NCBI GenBank assembly: GCA_019746355.1
Contig: JAIESC010000082.1
Location: 1-64,000 of the forward strand
Direction of reading: 5' to 3'
Length of the DNA: 64,000 nt
From: Xanthobacteraceae bacterium
GTDB taxonomy: Bacteria > Pseudomonadota > Alphaproteobacteria > Rhizobiales > Xanthobacteraceae
Made by a program: the position numbers and the translations under genes
The notes under the pieces: model-generated
The model's input: only the letters and a program-made list of their open reading frames with translations
Databases searched by the model: none
Told to the model about the DNA's origin: nothing
Shown: piece by piece, positions 44,734-52,328 of the stretch
Numbering within the stretch: the first letter of the stretch is position 1
How the letters are laid out: the number at the start of each line of letters is the position of its first letter

Positions 44734-45711
44734 ATGCTTCGGCTTGCCCTCGCGGCCACCGCGGTTCTGACCGCATGCCTCGCGGCGCCTTTCGGCGCGC
44801 AGGCGCAATCGAACTGGCCGAACAAGCCGGTGAAGATTCTCGTCCCGACCGCGGCGGGCGGCACCGCCGATTCCACCGCCCGCATGTTCGCGCAGCATCT
44901 CGGCAAGGTTCTCGGCCAGCAGTTCTATATCGAGAACCGCGGCGGCGCGGGCAACGTGCTCGGCATCGAGCAGGTGGTGCGCTCGCCGGCCGACGGCTAC
45001 ACGCTCCTCCTCGGCGCGGGCACCATCACCATCAACCATCTGGTTTACAAGAAGCTGCCGTATGACGTGCTGCGCGATCTCACGCCGGTGACGCAGATGG
45101 TGTCGGTGCCGAATGTGCTGGTGGTGCACGCCTCGCAGCCGATGCAGACGCTCGCCGACTACATCGCCGCGGCGAAGGCGCAACCCGGCAAGATCAACTA
45201 TGCGTCGGCCGGCGTCGGCAGCAATCTGCATCTCGCCATGGAGCTGCTCAAATTCCGCACCGGCATCGACGTGACGCATGTGCCGTACAAGGGCGTCGGC
45301 CCGGCGATGTCCGACACGCTCGCCGGCCATGTGATGTCGATGGTGTCGAACGTGGCGTCGGCCAAGCCGCACATCGAGGCGGGGAAGCTGCGCGCGCTGG
45401 GTGTGACCTCGCTCAAGCGCGCGCCGGCGCTGCCCGGCGTGCCGTCGATCGCCGAGGCGGGCGTCAAGGACTACGAGGTGCTGAACTGGTTCGGGCTGTT
45501 CGCTCCGGCGGGGACGCCCAAGGAGATCGTCGACCGCCTGCAGGCCGAGGCCGCGGCCATGTATGCCGATCCCGAAACGAGCCGCCGCATCGCCGGCGAA
45601 GGCGCGGGGCCGGTGGCGAGCAAGCCCGAGGTGTTCGCAGCCTTCGTGCGCGAAGAGATCAGGAAGTGGGATGAGGTCGGCAAGGCGGCGAACATCCAGC
45701 CGACCGAATAG
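44734..45711 (+). CDS. TctC/Bug-family solute-binding protein
   Basis: A 325-residue periplasmic protein with signal peptide (1-25, ending FGAQAQ). It has VKILVPTAAGGTADSTARMF, NRGGAGNVLGIEQV, NYASAGVGSNLHLAMEL and ALPGVPSIAEAGVKDY. GGGAGGA eight bases before the ATG gives a strong ribosome site. It is cotranscribed with the preceding TctC gene and possibly with the deacetylase-like gene upstream, whose product or substrate might be the ligand. Confidence 0.93.
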   Translation: MLRLALAATAVLTACLAAPFGAQAQSNWPNKPVKILVPTAAGGTADSTARMFAQHLGKVLGQQFYIENRGGAGNVLGIEQVVRSPADGYTLLLGAGTITINHLVYKKLPYDVLRDLTPVTQMVSVPNVLVVHASQPMQTLADYIAAAKAQPGKINYASAGVGSNLHLAMELLKFRTGIDVTHVPYKGVGPAMSDTLAGHVMSMVSNVASAKPHIEAGKLRALGVTSLKRAPALPGVPSIAEAGVKDYEVLNWFGLFAPAGTPKEIVDRLQAEAAAMYADPETSRRIAGEGAGPVASKPEVFAAFVREEIRKWDEVGKAANIQPTE

Positions 45712-45895
45712 CAACGGAGGGTGCTGCGAACGGGGCCCCCGCGCCACACATTGATTGCGATCAAATCCGTGCGAGCGCAGCGGAGCAATCTTTCACTCCG
45801 TCGATAAGGAGGGATAGCATCGGCATACTGGCTCTTGCTGATCGTGGCTTTCCGAGATGCTTGATCACGAGCATCCCGACAGGATGGAGACAGGC

Positions 45896-46228
45896 ATGCG
45901 CAAGTACCTGCTCACTCTCATCGTTGCTGCCGGCATTTCAGCCGCAACCGTCATGCATCCGGGCCGCGCAGAGGCGCGATGCTATGGCTGCTGGGTCGGC
46001 GCCGGGGTCGCTGCCGGCCTGCTCGCCGGAGCGGCATTCGGGTATCCCGCCTACGGGTACGGATACGGGTATTCCGCCTACGGATATGGATCCGGCTATC
46101 CCGCCTACGGGCACGGCTACTACCGTCCCGCATACTACCGCCCGCGCTACTACGGCTATTACGGACCGCGCTACCGCTACTACGGGCCACGCTACCACTA
46201 CGCGCGACCGTATCGATCCTATTACTGA
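45896..46228 (+). CDS. Small secreted Gly/Tyr-repeat protein
   Basis: A 110-residue exported protein. A signal peptide (KYLLTLIVAAGISAATV, ending near EAR) is followed by CYGCWVGAGVAAGLLAGAAFG, a short Gly/Ala-rich helix with a CxxC. The second half is built of GYGYGYSAYGYG-type and YYRPRYYGYYGPRY-type repeats. Such GY-rich tails occur in many small Rhizobiales envelope proteins of unknown function. GGAGACAGGC before the ATG supports the start at 45896. Confidence 0.75.
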   Translation: MRKYLLTLIVAAGISAATVMHPGRAEARCYGCWVGAGVAAGLLAGAAFGYPAYGYGYGYSAYGYGSGYPAYGHGYYRPAYYRPRYYGYYGPRYRYYGPRYHYARPYRSYY

Positions 46229-46306
46229 ACCGAGCGCCGGCGTGCCTGTGCGCGTGGCTTCGCGAGGTATAGGCGCCGGCGCGCGTCGTGCTGGCGCTTG
46301 GGCTAT

Positions 46307-47311
46307 TCAATCCAGCTTCAGTCCGATGTCCTTGATCAGCGGCCCCCAGCGCCCGAGGTCATACTGAACGTACTGCTGGACCTTCTCGGGCGTGGACTCC
46401 GGGTCCGGCCGGTAGCCTGCGTCGAGGAGCTTTCGCTGGAAGGCCTGATCCGCCATCGCGGCACGCGACGCCTGGCTGATGTGCTCGACAATGGCCTTCG
46501 GCGTCCCGCGCGGCGCAAACAGGCCGATGAATACGAACACGACCATGTCCGGAACGCCCGACTCGACCGCAGTCGGAATCTCCGGAGCGATCAGCAGGCG
46601 GCCGGGACTGGTGACCGCGAGGATCTTGAGCTTGCCCGACTTGTGCAGCTCGAGCACCTGATCGGTCGCGGGCATAATCAGCATGGAGATCTGCCCGCCG
46701 ACCGTGTCGGTGATCAGTTGATTGCTGCCCCGATACGGCACGTGAACGATGCTCGGCGTCTTCGTCAGCGACTTGAACATCTCGCCGGTGAGATGGCCCA
46801 TCGAGCCGATACCCGCCGAACCGAAGGTCACCTTTTGCGGATGGGCTGCCGCATAGGCCGCGAGCTCCCTCAGCGAGCCGACAGGCACCGCAGGATTGAT
46901 CGCCATCACGAAGGCCGAGATGGCGAGACTTGAGATCGGCGCGAGCTCCTTGACCGGATTGTAGAGCGGCCGCCGCTTGAGCAGCATCTCCAGAACAAAC
47001 GCGGTCGTGGGCGCCACCAGAAGCGTGGTGCCGTCCGGCTTGGACTTCGCGGCCGACGCGCCGCCGATCGCGCCCGCGCCTCCGCTCTGGTTGTCGATGA
47101 CGAGCGTGCCGAGATGCGCCCGCGCCGTCTCGGCCCACAACCGGCCGACGAAATCCGTCCCGCTGCCGGGCGCAAAAGGCACGACCACCCGGATCGGCTT
47201 GTTGGGGAATTTGCGTTTTGAAAAAAGTGCGGCGTCCGCCGTCCCGGGCAGGCCCGCGGCCGCAAGGCTCAGCGCCAGGAAATCGCGCCGCTTGATCGTC
47301 GATCCGCTCAC
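46307..47311 (-). CDS. TctC/Bug-family solute-binding protein, probable Tat export
   Basis: A 334-residue binding protein. The N-terminus STIKRRDFLALSLAAAGLPG is a twin-arginine signal (KRRDFL) with a short hydrophobic stretch, so it is probably exported folded, unlike the other TctC proteins of this window. The mature part has IRVVVPFAPGSGTDFVGRLW, NQSGGAGAIGGA and IAPEIPTAVESGVPDM. It lies 23 bp downstream of PanE on the same strand. Confidence 0.92.
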   Translation of the reverse strand: MSGSTIKRRDFLALSLAAAGLPGTADAALFSKRKFPNKPIRVVVPFAPGSGTDFVGRLWAETARAHLGTLVIDNQSGGAGAIGGASAAKSKPDGTTLLVAPTTAFVLEMLLKRRPLYNPVKELAPISSLAISAFVMAINPAVPVGSLRELAAYAAAHPQKVTFGSAGIGSMGHLTGEMFKSLTKTPSIVHVPYRGSNQLITDTVGGQISMLIMPATDQVLELHKSGKLKILAVTSPGRLLIAPEIPTAVESGVPDMVVFVFIGLFAPRGTPKAIVEHISQASRAAMADQAFQRKLLDAGYRPDPESTPEKVQQYVQYDLGRWGPLIKDIGLKLD

Positions 47312-47334
47312 GTCGCCCCCCTTGCTTCCCGCCG

Positions 47335-48285
47335 TCAGCCGCCCGGTCCGGACTGCTCCAGCAATTCGATCAGCGCATTCAGCGTCCGATTGACCGGCGT
47401 CGCTATTCCAAGCTTCTCGCCCTGACGCATGACGTAGCCGTTGAGATAGGCAATCTCGGTCGGGCGGCCTTTCGCGATATCCTGCGCGGTCGAGGACATG
47501 GTCTGCGGCATGGCGTCGGCAAGCTTCATCGCGGTTTCGGCGATGTCGTCCGGCAGGCGGATGCCCCTGGCTTTGGCAACCGCGGCCACCTCGCTTGCGG
47601 CCTCGCGCATGACGGCGTTCACCTCGGGCGTCGCCACCATCCGGCCATAAGCCGACCGGCCGAGCGCCGAGATCGCATTGTAGGTGCAGTTCATCAGCAG
47701 CTTGATCCAGAGATCGGCCTCGATGTCGTCCGAGACTTTGACGGCGATGCCCGCGTCCGCGAACAGAGCGGCGACGCCGGCGAGCAGGCCGCGGTCCAAT
47801 TCGGCACCGGCGCGAAATGTCTTGAGCTGGCCGATGACAATCCGGCCGCCGCCGGTGTGCCTGACCGTCCCCGGCGCAGGGATGTTTGCCCCGGCATAGA
47901 CCAGCACCGGGACGACCTGATTGCCGAGGTGCAGGCCGATGCGCTCCGGATTGTCGACGCCGTTCTGCAGGCTCAACACGATGGCGTCGGGCGGCAGATG
48001 CGGCGCCATGGCCGCAGCCGCGGTTTCGGTGTCGAGGCTTTTGACGCAGAACAGGATCAGCCCGGCGTTGCGGACTGAAGCGATATCCGTGGTGGCCGAT
48101 ACCGGAATGCGTTCGTCTGTTCCGTGGCTTTGCAACCGCAAACCGTTCTGCCTGATCGCGTCCACGTGACCGGCGCGGCCGACCAGCGTCACCTTGTTAC
48201 CCGCCCGCGCCAGCAGGCCGCCGAAGTAGGAGCCGAGCGCGCCGGCTCCCACCACGGCGATGTTGGACCAGGTCTGGTTCGTCAT
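47335..48285 (-). CDS. Ketopantoate reductase family protein (PanE/ApbA)
   Basis: A 316-residue NADP-dependent enzyme. The cofactor loop is VVGAGALGSYFGGLLARAG followed by VGRAGH, and the catalytic Lys lies in DLWIKLLMNCTYNAISAL as in PanE. The C-terminal helical domain has EIAYLNGYVMRQGEKLGI, matching the conserved E-x-x-x-xNG end. It would make pantoate for coenzyme A, but several paralogues per genome are usual here and a catabolic 2-ketoacid reductase is possible, especially beside a TctC gene. Confidence 0.88.
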   Translation of the reverse strand: MTNQTWSNIAVVGAGALGSYFGGLLARAGNKVTLVGRAGHVDAIRQNGLRLQSHGTDERIPVSATTDIASVRNAGLILFCVKSLDTETAAAAMAPHLPPDAIVLSLQNGVDNPERIGLHLGNQVVPVLVYAGANIPAPGTVRHTGGGRIVIGQLKTFRAGAELDRGLLAGVAALFADAGIAVKVSDDIEADLWIKLLMNCTYNAISALGRSAYGRMVATPEVNAVMREAASEVAAVAKARGIRLPDDIAETAMKLADAMPQTMSSTAQDIAKGRPTEIAYLNGYVMRQGEKLGIATPVNRTLNALIELLEQSGPGG

Positions 48286-48325
48286 CGCGTGGCAATGAAG
48301 CAGACCCTTGCGCCCTTGACCACCG

Positions 48326-48430
48326 TCAGGCCGTCTCCGCCGGCCGTGTGACGAGGTAGATGCCGAGCGCCACCGGCACGATGCCGGCGAGATCGACCAG
48401 CGACACATGCTCGCCGAGCAGCATGAAGCC
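48326..48430 (-). pseudogene. C-terminal remnant of an EamA/DMT permease
   Basis: The minus-strand frame ending at 48326 reads LLGEHVSLVDLAGIVPVALG then IYLVTRPAE, the last helix and tail of an EamA-type permease with its normal stop. Upstream the frame turns into the remains of another gene, so the other nine helices are missing. Only about 35 residues survive. Confidence 0.65.
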
Positions 48431-48436
48431 GTGTTC

Positions 48437-48613
48437 GGCATCCAGGCCGCGGCCCCGGTCGGGGTGGGCGCCAGCATCCTGCCGGACGTCGCGATCCTGC
48501 CCGAGCATCGTGTGCCGACCAAAGCGGATGGATTTCCGCCGATCACCAACACGCAGATCGCGCTGGCGGCCGCGCCGAATGTGAGCCGGGCGACGCGGCG
48601 GCCGGCCGAAGTG
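48437..48613 (+). pseudogene. C-terminal remnant of a LysR-type regulator
   Basis: The plus-strand frame reads VGVGASILPDVAILPEHRVP, then PPITNTQIALAAAPNVSRAT, resembling the end of a LysR co-inducer domain (the conserved G-x-x-ILP turn and final strand). No HTH domain is found upstream, and the frame abuts the EamA remnant at about 48430. The regulator assignment rests on pattern only. Confidence 0.5.
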
Positions 48614-48750
48614 CTCGTGGCGTTCTGCTCGACCGACCCGCGCAAGGCGGCTGGCGCGCCACGCCGCCCGCGCGGTCGGCGCAGGCATTACCGATTCACC
48701 TGTCAAACAGCAGCCGGCCGACACCGGCAATCCCGCCTTGGCTCGCCATA

Positions 48751-48878
48751 GCGCGTCGAAGACGCGCGTGAACGCGCTGATAGCGCGTCGAAGACGCGCG
48801 TGAACGCGCTGGTGGCGCGTCGAAGACGCGCGTGAACGCGCTGATAGCGCGTCGAAGACGCGCGTGAACGCGCTGGTG
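48751..48878. repeat. 32-bp tandem repeat, four units with a 64-bp higher-order pattern
   Basis: Units start at 48751, 48783, 48815 and 48847, each opening GCGCGTCGAAGACGCGCGTG and continuing AACGCGCT. They alternate in their last four bases (GATA, GGTG, GATA, GGTG), so the true period is 64 bp. Each unit has a GCGCGTC-GAA-GACGCGC hairpin. The reverse complement is about 28/32 identical to the 31-bp repeat at position 1. Because 32 is not a multiple of three, all three frames stay open, creating spurious Arg/Ser-rich open frames. Confidence 0.9.
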
Positions 48879-49361
48879 GCGAGCTCTGGCCTTGGCGAAG
48901 CCGAAGCGGCTTCGCTTCGGCGGAGCAAGGACGGCGGGCAAGCAAGACCCGGCTTCGCTCGTTCCGAGCCGCCGGGCTAGGCAACGCTCCGCCTCCCCGG
49001 CGGCTTCACTTTTTCGGGCTGCCGGGCTCGCCCTTTCCCCTTTTTTCCGTCTCCCTCGAAACGAGGGAATGGAGCGCCGGGAGGCGCCGGGCCCAGTGAC
49101 GTAGGGCCCTGCGGACCAACGGGTCCGCCGCGCGCCTTGTGCGGAGGCACGCTGCCCCCCAGTGACGCAGGGGGGCGGCGCCTCCCGGCGCTCCACCAGG
49201 AACGGCGCGGGCGGGGCCATGGTCTCCCTCGCTCGCGGGCATCCCTCGCTTCGCTCGACCGCGAAGATTGTTCTTGATTTGTTCTTAAAACAATGCTGGG
49301 AATGCTGTCAACCCACGATTGAAGGCGCGGCCGGTCCAACCTCAACCGAGGCCGCCGAGAT
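48879..49361. repeat. Non-coding region with a branched palindrome (49070-49195)
   Basis: TGGAGCGCCGGGAGGCGCCG at 49070-49089 is perfectly complementary to 49176-49195. Inside lie three further hairpins: GGGCCC-AGTGACGTA-GGGCCC, GCGGACC-AAC-GGGTCCGC and GCCCCCC-AGTGACGCA-GGGGGGC; the first and last share the loop AGTGACG. A separate CGAAGCGGCTTCGCTTCGG hairpin lies near 48900. I see no gene in this 480-bp stretch. GTTC-N7-GTTC at 49270-49284 is discussed among the rejected items. Confidence 0.75.
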
Positions 49362-50099
49362 TCAGCCCTTGCTGTAGAACACCGGCACCGGCACGCCCTC
49401 CCGGATCGAGCCGATGCGATTGTCCTCGCCGCCCTTCTTCTTCTCGCAGAGCTCGAGCACGCGCATGATGTCGGCGCGCGGGATGAACACCACGCCGGTG
49501 TCGTCGGCCACGACCAGGTCGCCGGGGTTGACGCGCACGCCTGCCATGTCGATCTCGCCGTTGATCTCGACCGTCTCGAGCCGCCACTTGCCGGTGACCG
49601 GCGTGATCTCGCTCGCCCACAGCGGATAGCCGACCGAGCGCGAATGGGCGACGTCGCGGATGCCGCCCATGACGATCGCCCCGCGCTCGCCCTGGCGCTG
49701 GCCGGTGAGCGCGGAGATGCCGCCCATGTTGGAGACGCCCGGCACGCCCGCAATCACCAGCACGTCGCCGTCCTCGGCGAGGTTATGCGCCTCGAACTCG
49801 GCCATGCCGTTCTTGTTCTCGCGCGCGGCGACGAACGGATCGGCGCGCCGGGCGATGTTGCGCACCGTGAGCGCCGGGCCGCAGATGAGCTTGCCGGGCA
49901 ATGTGGGCCTGAGCGTGGACGCGCCGATCGCGCCCTCGGGCACGCCGAGATCGTCCATCACGTCCGAGATCAGACTCGTGCATTCGCCGAGCGCGAGGTA
50001 GCGCTCGACGGCACCGGCCGGGGGCTTTGGCGTCGAGGTCATGCGGATGCGGTCGGCGGCGATCCGGCCGGTGAGTTTTTTGCCGTTGAGTTCGGTCAT
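49362..50099 (-). CDS. RraA-like / HMG aldolase family protein
   Basis: A 245-residue protein of the RraA-like superfamily, which includes 4-hydroxy-4-methyl-2-oxoglutarate/4-carboxy-4-hydroxy-2-oxoadipate aldolases of protocatechuate and gallate 4,5-cleavage. Typical segments are SLISDVMDDLGVPEGAIG, GDVLVIAG, GGIRDVAHSRSVGYPLWA (the G-x-x-R-D motif binding oxaloacetate/pyruvate) and PGDLVVADDTGVVFIP. GGAAGGA lies close before the ATG at 50099. Proximity to an extradiol dioxygenase supports a role as the final aldolase of a ring-cleavage pathway. Confidence 0.88.
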   Translation of the reverse strand: MTELNGKKLTGRIAADRIRMTSTPKPPAGAVERYLALGECTSLISDVMDDLGVPEGAIGASTLRPTLPGKLICGPALTVRNIARRADPFVAARENKNGMAEFEAHNLAEDGDVLVIAGVPGVSNMGGISALTGQRQGERGAIVMGGIRDVAHSRSVGYPLWASEITPVTGKWRLETVEINGEIDMAGVRVNPGDLVVADDTGVVFIPRADIMRVLELCEKKKGGEDNRIGSIREGVPVPVFYSKG

Positions 50100-50143
50100 G
50101 ATCCTTCCCAAAAGCTGCGTCAGCGCACTCGGCGCCGGCATAT

Positions 50144-50295
50144 GCGCCCTCTCCCCTTGTGGGAGAGGGCTGCTCCGAAGCTACAGCACACTCGTACGGG
50201 TGAGGGGTCACGGTCTCTCGATAGTCCGTGACCCCTCACCCATTCGAATTCGTTGAGAGGCCCGCGCAGCCCTCTCCCACAAGGGGAGAGGGCGC
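50144..50295. repeat. Nested perfect inverted-repeat element
   Basis: The 30-bp arm 50144-50173 (GCGCCCTCTCCCCTTGTGGG...) is perfectly complementary to 50266-50295. Within it, GGGTGAGGGGTCACGG at 50198-50213 pairs perfectly with 50226-50241 around TCTCTCGATAGT. Each outer arm also has its own CCCTCTCCC/GGGAGAGGG hairpin. Elements of this sequence type (CCCTCTCCCACAAGGGGAG) are widespread in proteobacteria. It lies between two minus-strand genes. Confidence 0.88.
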
Positions 50296-50323
50296 AATAA
50301 CGACGTTCGCGCCTCGCGGATGC

Positions 50324-51265
50324 TTAGCGGCCCAGCGCCTTGGCCATCACCTCTTCGCAGCGCCGGTTCTCTTCCTCGTAGAGCTGGCCCGACATCGCCT
50401 TGCGGGCGAATTCCGACGGTGCGGCGGCCATCTGCCAGCGGCAGGGAAACACGTTCTGCTGCTTCCACCAGTCGGCGTCATGGGCGACATAGCTGTCATC
50501 CACCTGGTCGACCTCGGTGGTGTATTCGGTGACGAAGCCGTTCGGCTCGACGAAATACGAGAACACGTTGCTGCCGGGACCGTGACGGCCGACGCCCCAC
50601 ATGATCTCGTAGCCGCTCTTGCGCACGCGGCCCGCGCCGCGCATCAGCCCGTCGATGTCCGGCATCTCGTAGGCCATGTGATTGAGCGAGGGACCGTTGC
50701 CGCGCGCGAACGCGACGCTGTGGTGGTCCGAGCAGCAGCGCACGAAATCCATCAGGAAGGTCGAATCGCTCCACTTGAAGCCCAGCACGTCGAGGAAGAA
50801 CCTGGTCTGCTTCTCGACCTCGGCGCTGTTGAGCACCACGTGGGTGAGCTTGGTGGGGCGCGACTTGTCGTCGACCGCCTGCGCGTGGCCGGCGATGTCG
50901 GACGAAATCACGATCGGATGACCCTCGGGCGTCGCGACGCGGAAGCCGTAGCCGCCGCCGGCGCTCTTTTCGAGCTCGCCCGCCGGCCCGCCGAGCTTGG
51001 CGCCCATCGCCTTGGCCTTGGCATGCAGCGCATCGACCGTGGCGCGGTCGGGCGCGGAGAAGTGCACGCCGAGCAGACCCGCCCGCGGCCGCTCGCGCAG
51101 CGTCAGCACGTGATGGTCGCGGCTCGTGCCGCGCAGGTGCAGGGTGTCGCCCTCGCCGGACACGTCCTCCAGCGCCCAGACCCGGCGGTAGAACTCGGCG
51201 GATTTGTTGAGGTCGTGCACGCCGAGCTCGATGCTGCGCAGGCCGTCGATTCGGGGTTCGGTCAT
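50324..51265 (-). CDS. Type I extradiol dioxygenase (two-domain VOC family)
   Basis: A 313-residue ring-cleaving dioxygenase. The Fe(II) triad is readable as H142 (KLTHVVLNS), H196 (SLNHMAYEM) and E247 (GFVTEYTTE). The N-terminal VOC domain (about 5-125) lacks ligands, as expected. It differs clearly from the paralogue at 34323-35270. With the RraA-like aldolase downstream on the same strand it could form part of a meta-cleavage route. The Rieske ferredoxin gene is divergent, 271 bp away, and may share a control region. Confidence 0.92.
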   Translation of the reverse strand: MTEPRIDGLRSIELGVHDLNKSAEFYRRVWALEDVSGEGDTLHLRGTSRDHHVLTLRERPRAGLLGVHFSAPDRATVDALHAKAKAMGAKLGGPAGELEKSAGGGYGFRVATPEGHPIVISSDIAGHAQAVDDKSRPTKLTHVVLNSAEVEKQTRFFLDVLGFKWSDSTFLMDFVRCCSDHHSVAFARGNGPSLNHMAYEMPDIDGLMRGAGRVRKSGYEIMWGVGRHGPGSNVFSYFVEPNGFVTEYTTEVDQVDDSYVAHDADWWKQQNVFPCRWQMAAAPSEFARKAMSGQLYEEENRRCEEVMAKALGR

Positions 51266-51536
51266 GATGGCGGTCCTCCGGGGAAAATCTCGCGTTTCGC
51301 GGCTGTTGTTGGGCCGAGATTACCGCAAAACCGGCCGCCCGGCAGCGGGCCCGGGCCGCCGGAACGCATCCCTCCCCCGCCGCGCCGCTGGTTGCTTTCG
51401 CAACCGGAACAGCGCAAATTCGCAAGCTGAGAACCGGTCCAAAAAACCGGCCGGAAACGCTGGAAAAGCGCGCACCGCTGGGAAGGACACTGGCTTGCCG
51501 CGCATCCGGCCAGCTCAAGGAAAGGCGCAGAATCCT

Positions 51537-51902
51537 ATGCCCGAGAAGTTTGTTGCGAAGGCCTCCGAGTTCACCGATGGCGACCGCCGCATCGTGTTTG
51601 TCGGCGACAACGAAATCGGCGTGTTCAGGCATCAGGGCCAGTACTACGCCTACAGCAATTTCTGCCTGCACCAGGGCGGCCCCGCCTGCGAAGGCCTGAC
51701 CATCGCCAAGGTCGAGGAGCGGCTGCGCCCCGACAAGACCTCGCAGGGTCTCTACTTCTCCGAGACCGACATGAATTTCGTCTGCCCCTGGCACGGCATG
51801 GAATACGACATGAAGACCGGCGAGTGCATCTCGAACCGGAAGATGAAGCTGAAGAAATACCAGGTCGTGCAGAAAGGGGACGAGGTGTATGTCGTCGCCT
51901 AA
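51537..51902 (+). CDS. Rieske [2Fe-2S] ferredoxin
   Basis: A 121-residue single-domain Rieske protein. Ligands are C43/H45 (NFCLHQGGPACEG) and C83/H86 (FVCPWHGMEYD). The 37 residues between the two pairs are about twice the usual number, an insertion that includes EERLRPDKTSQGLYFSE. No oxygenase alpha subunit is nearby, so its electron partner is unknown. The next gene overlaps it by 14 bp and an amidohydrolase follows. A second, similar protein is encoded at 57848-58261 beside other amidohydrolases. Confidence 0.92.
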   Translation: MPEKFVAKASEFTDGDRRIVFVGDNEIGVFRHQGQYYAYSNFCLHQGGPACEGLTIAKVEERLRPDKTSQGLYFSETDMNFVCPWHGMEYDMKTGECISNRKMKLKKYQVVQKGDEVYVVA

Positions 51903-52287
51903 GGCCGCCAAATCGGCGGCCACCAAGTCTGCGCGCAAGCCTGCGGTGGTCGCCAAGATGAAGGAGGCCGCCACCCGAACCGTTGCGCCGAAGATCAAGT
52001 CGCCGCAGAGCGGGCTTTCGGCGGACGCGATCAGGCTCGCGGGCGAGATCGAGCAGGCGTTCAAGAAAAGCGACGACGCGATTTCGGCCGAGGCGATGCA
52101 GACGCTGATGAGCGCGCTGTGCCGGGTCTATGCGGCGCAGGTCGAGAACGGCGCGAACTACACGCCGATTCCGGAAGGCCAGGTGGTGAGCCCGACCGGC
52201 GTGATGGTGACGGCGAGCGGATTGCTGAAGGCTGCAAATCTCGCGGTGTTCGAACTCGGAATGTGGCAGAGCTGGACGGGCCGCTAG
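51889..52287 (+). CDS. Unrecognised 132-residue protein overlapping the Rieske gene
   Basis: I do not recognise this family. Residues 1-40 are Lys/Ala/Ser-rich and probably disordered (SSPKAAKSAATKSARKPAVV). The rest is a compact helical domain: LSADAIRLAGEIEQAFKKSD, then AISAEAMQTLMSALCRVYAA, then YTPIPEGQVVSPTGVMVTAS and a final hydrophobic helix. The start ATG lies 14 bp inside the Rieske gene, which implies coupled translation and a linked function, for example as an accessory subunit. The amidohydrolase gene starts 41 bp downstream. Confidence 0.75.
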   Translation: MSSPKAAKSAATKSARKPAVVAKMKEAATRTVAPKIKSPQSGLSADAIRLAGEIEQAFKKSDDAISAEAMQTLMSALCRVYAAQVENGANYTPIPEGQVVSPTGVMVTASGLLKAANLAVFELGMWQSWTGR

Positions 52288-52328
52288 GACCGCCCAAAAC
52301 AGGAACTTGGGACTAGGAGAAAAATGCC

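Noticed and set aside
45861..46367. Thr/Pro-rich 168-codon frame over the Gly/Tyr-repeat gene
   Set aside because: It is the +1 shadow of the repeat codons; the Gly/Tyr frame has a signal peptide and ribosome site.
48751..48878. Tandem array as a CRISPR locus
   Set aside because: Units follow each other without spacers, there is no variable sequence, and no cas gene is in the window.
48696..49220. Arg/Ser-rich proteins encoded by the 32-bp array
   Set aside because: All three frames are open because the unit length is not a multiple of three, and the sequence outside the array has no coding signal.
49270..49284. GTTC-N7-GTTC match to the alphaproteobacterial LexA box
   Set aside because: One to two such matches are expected by chance in 64 kb on both strands, and no gene starts within 700 bp in a direction it could control.
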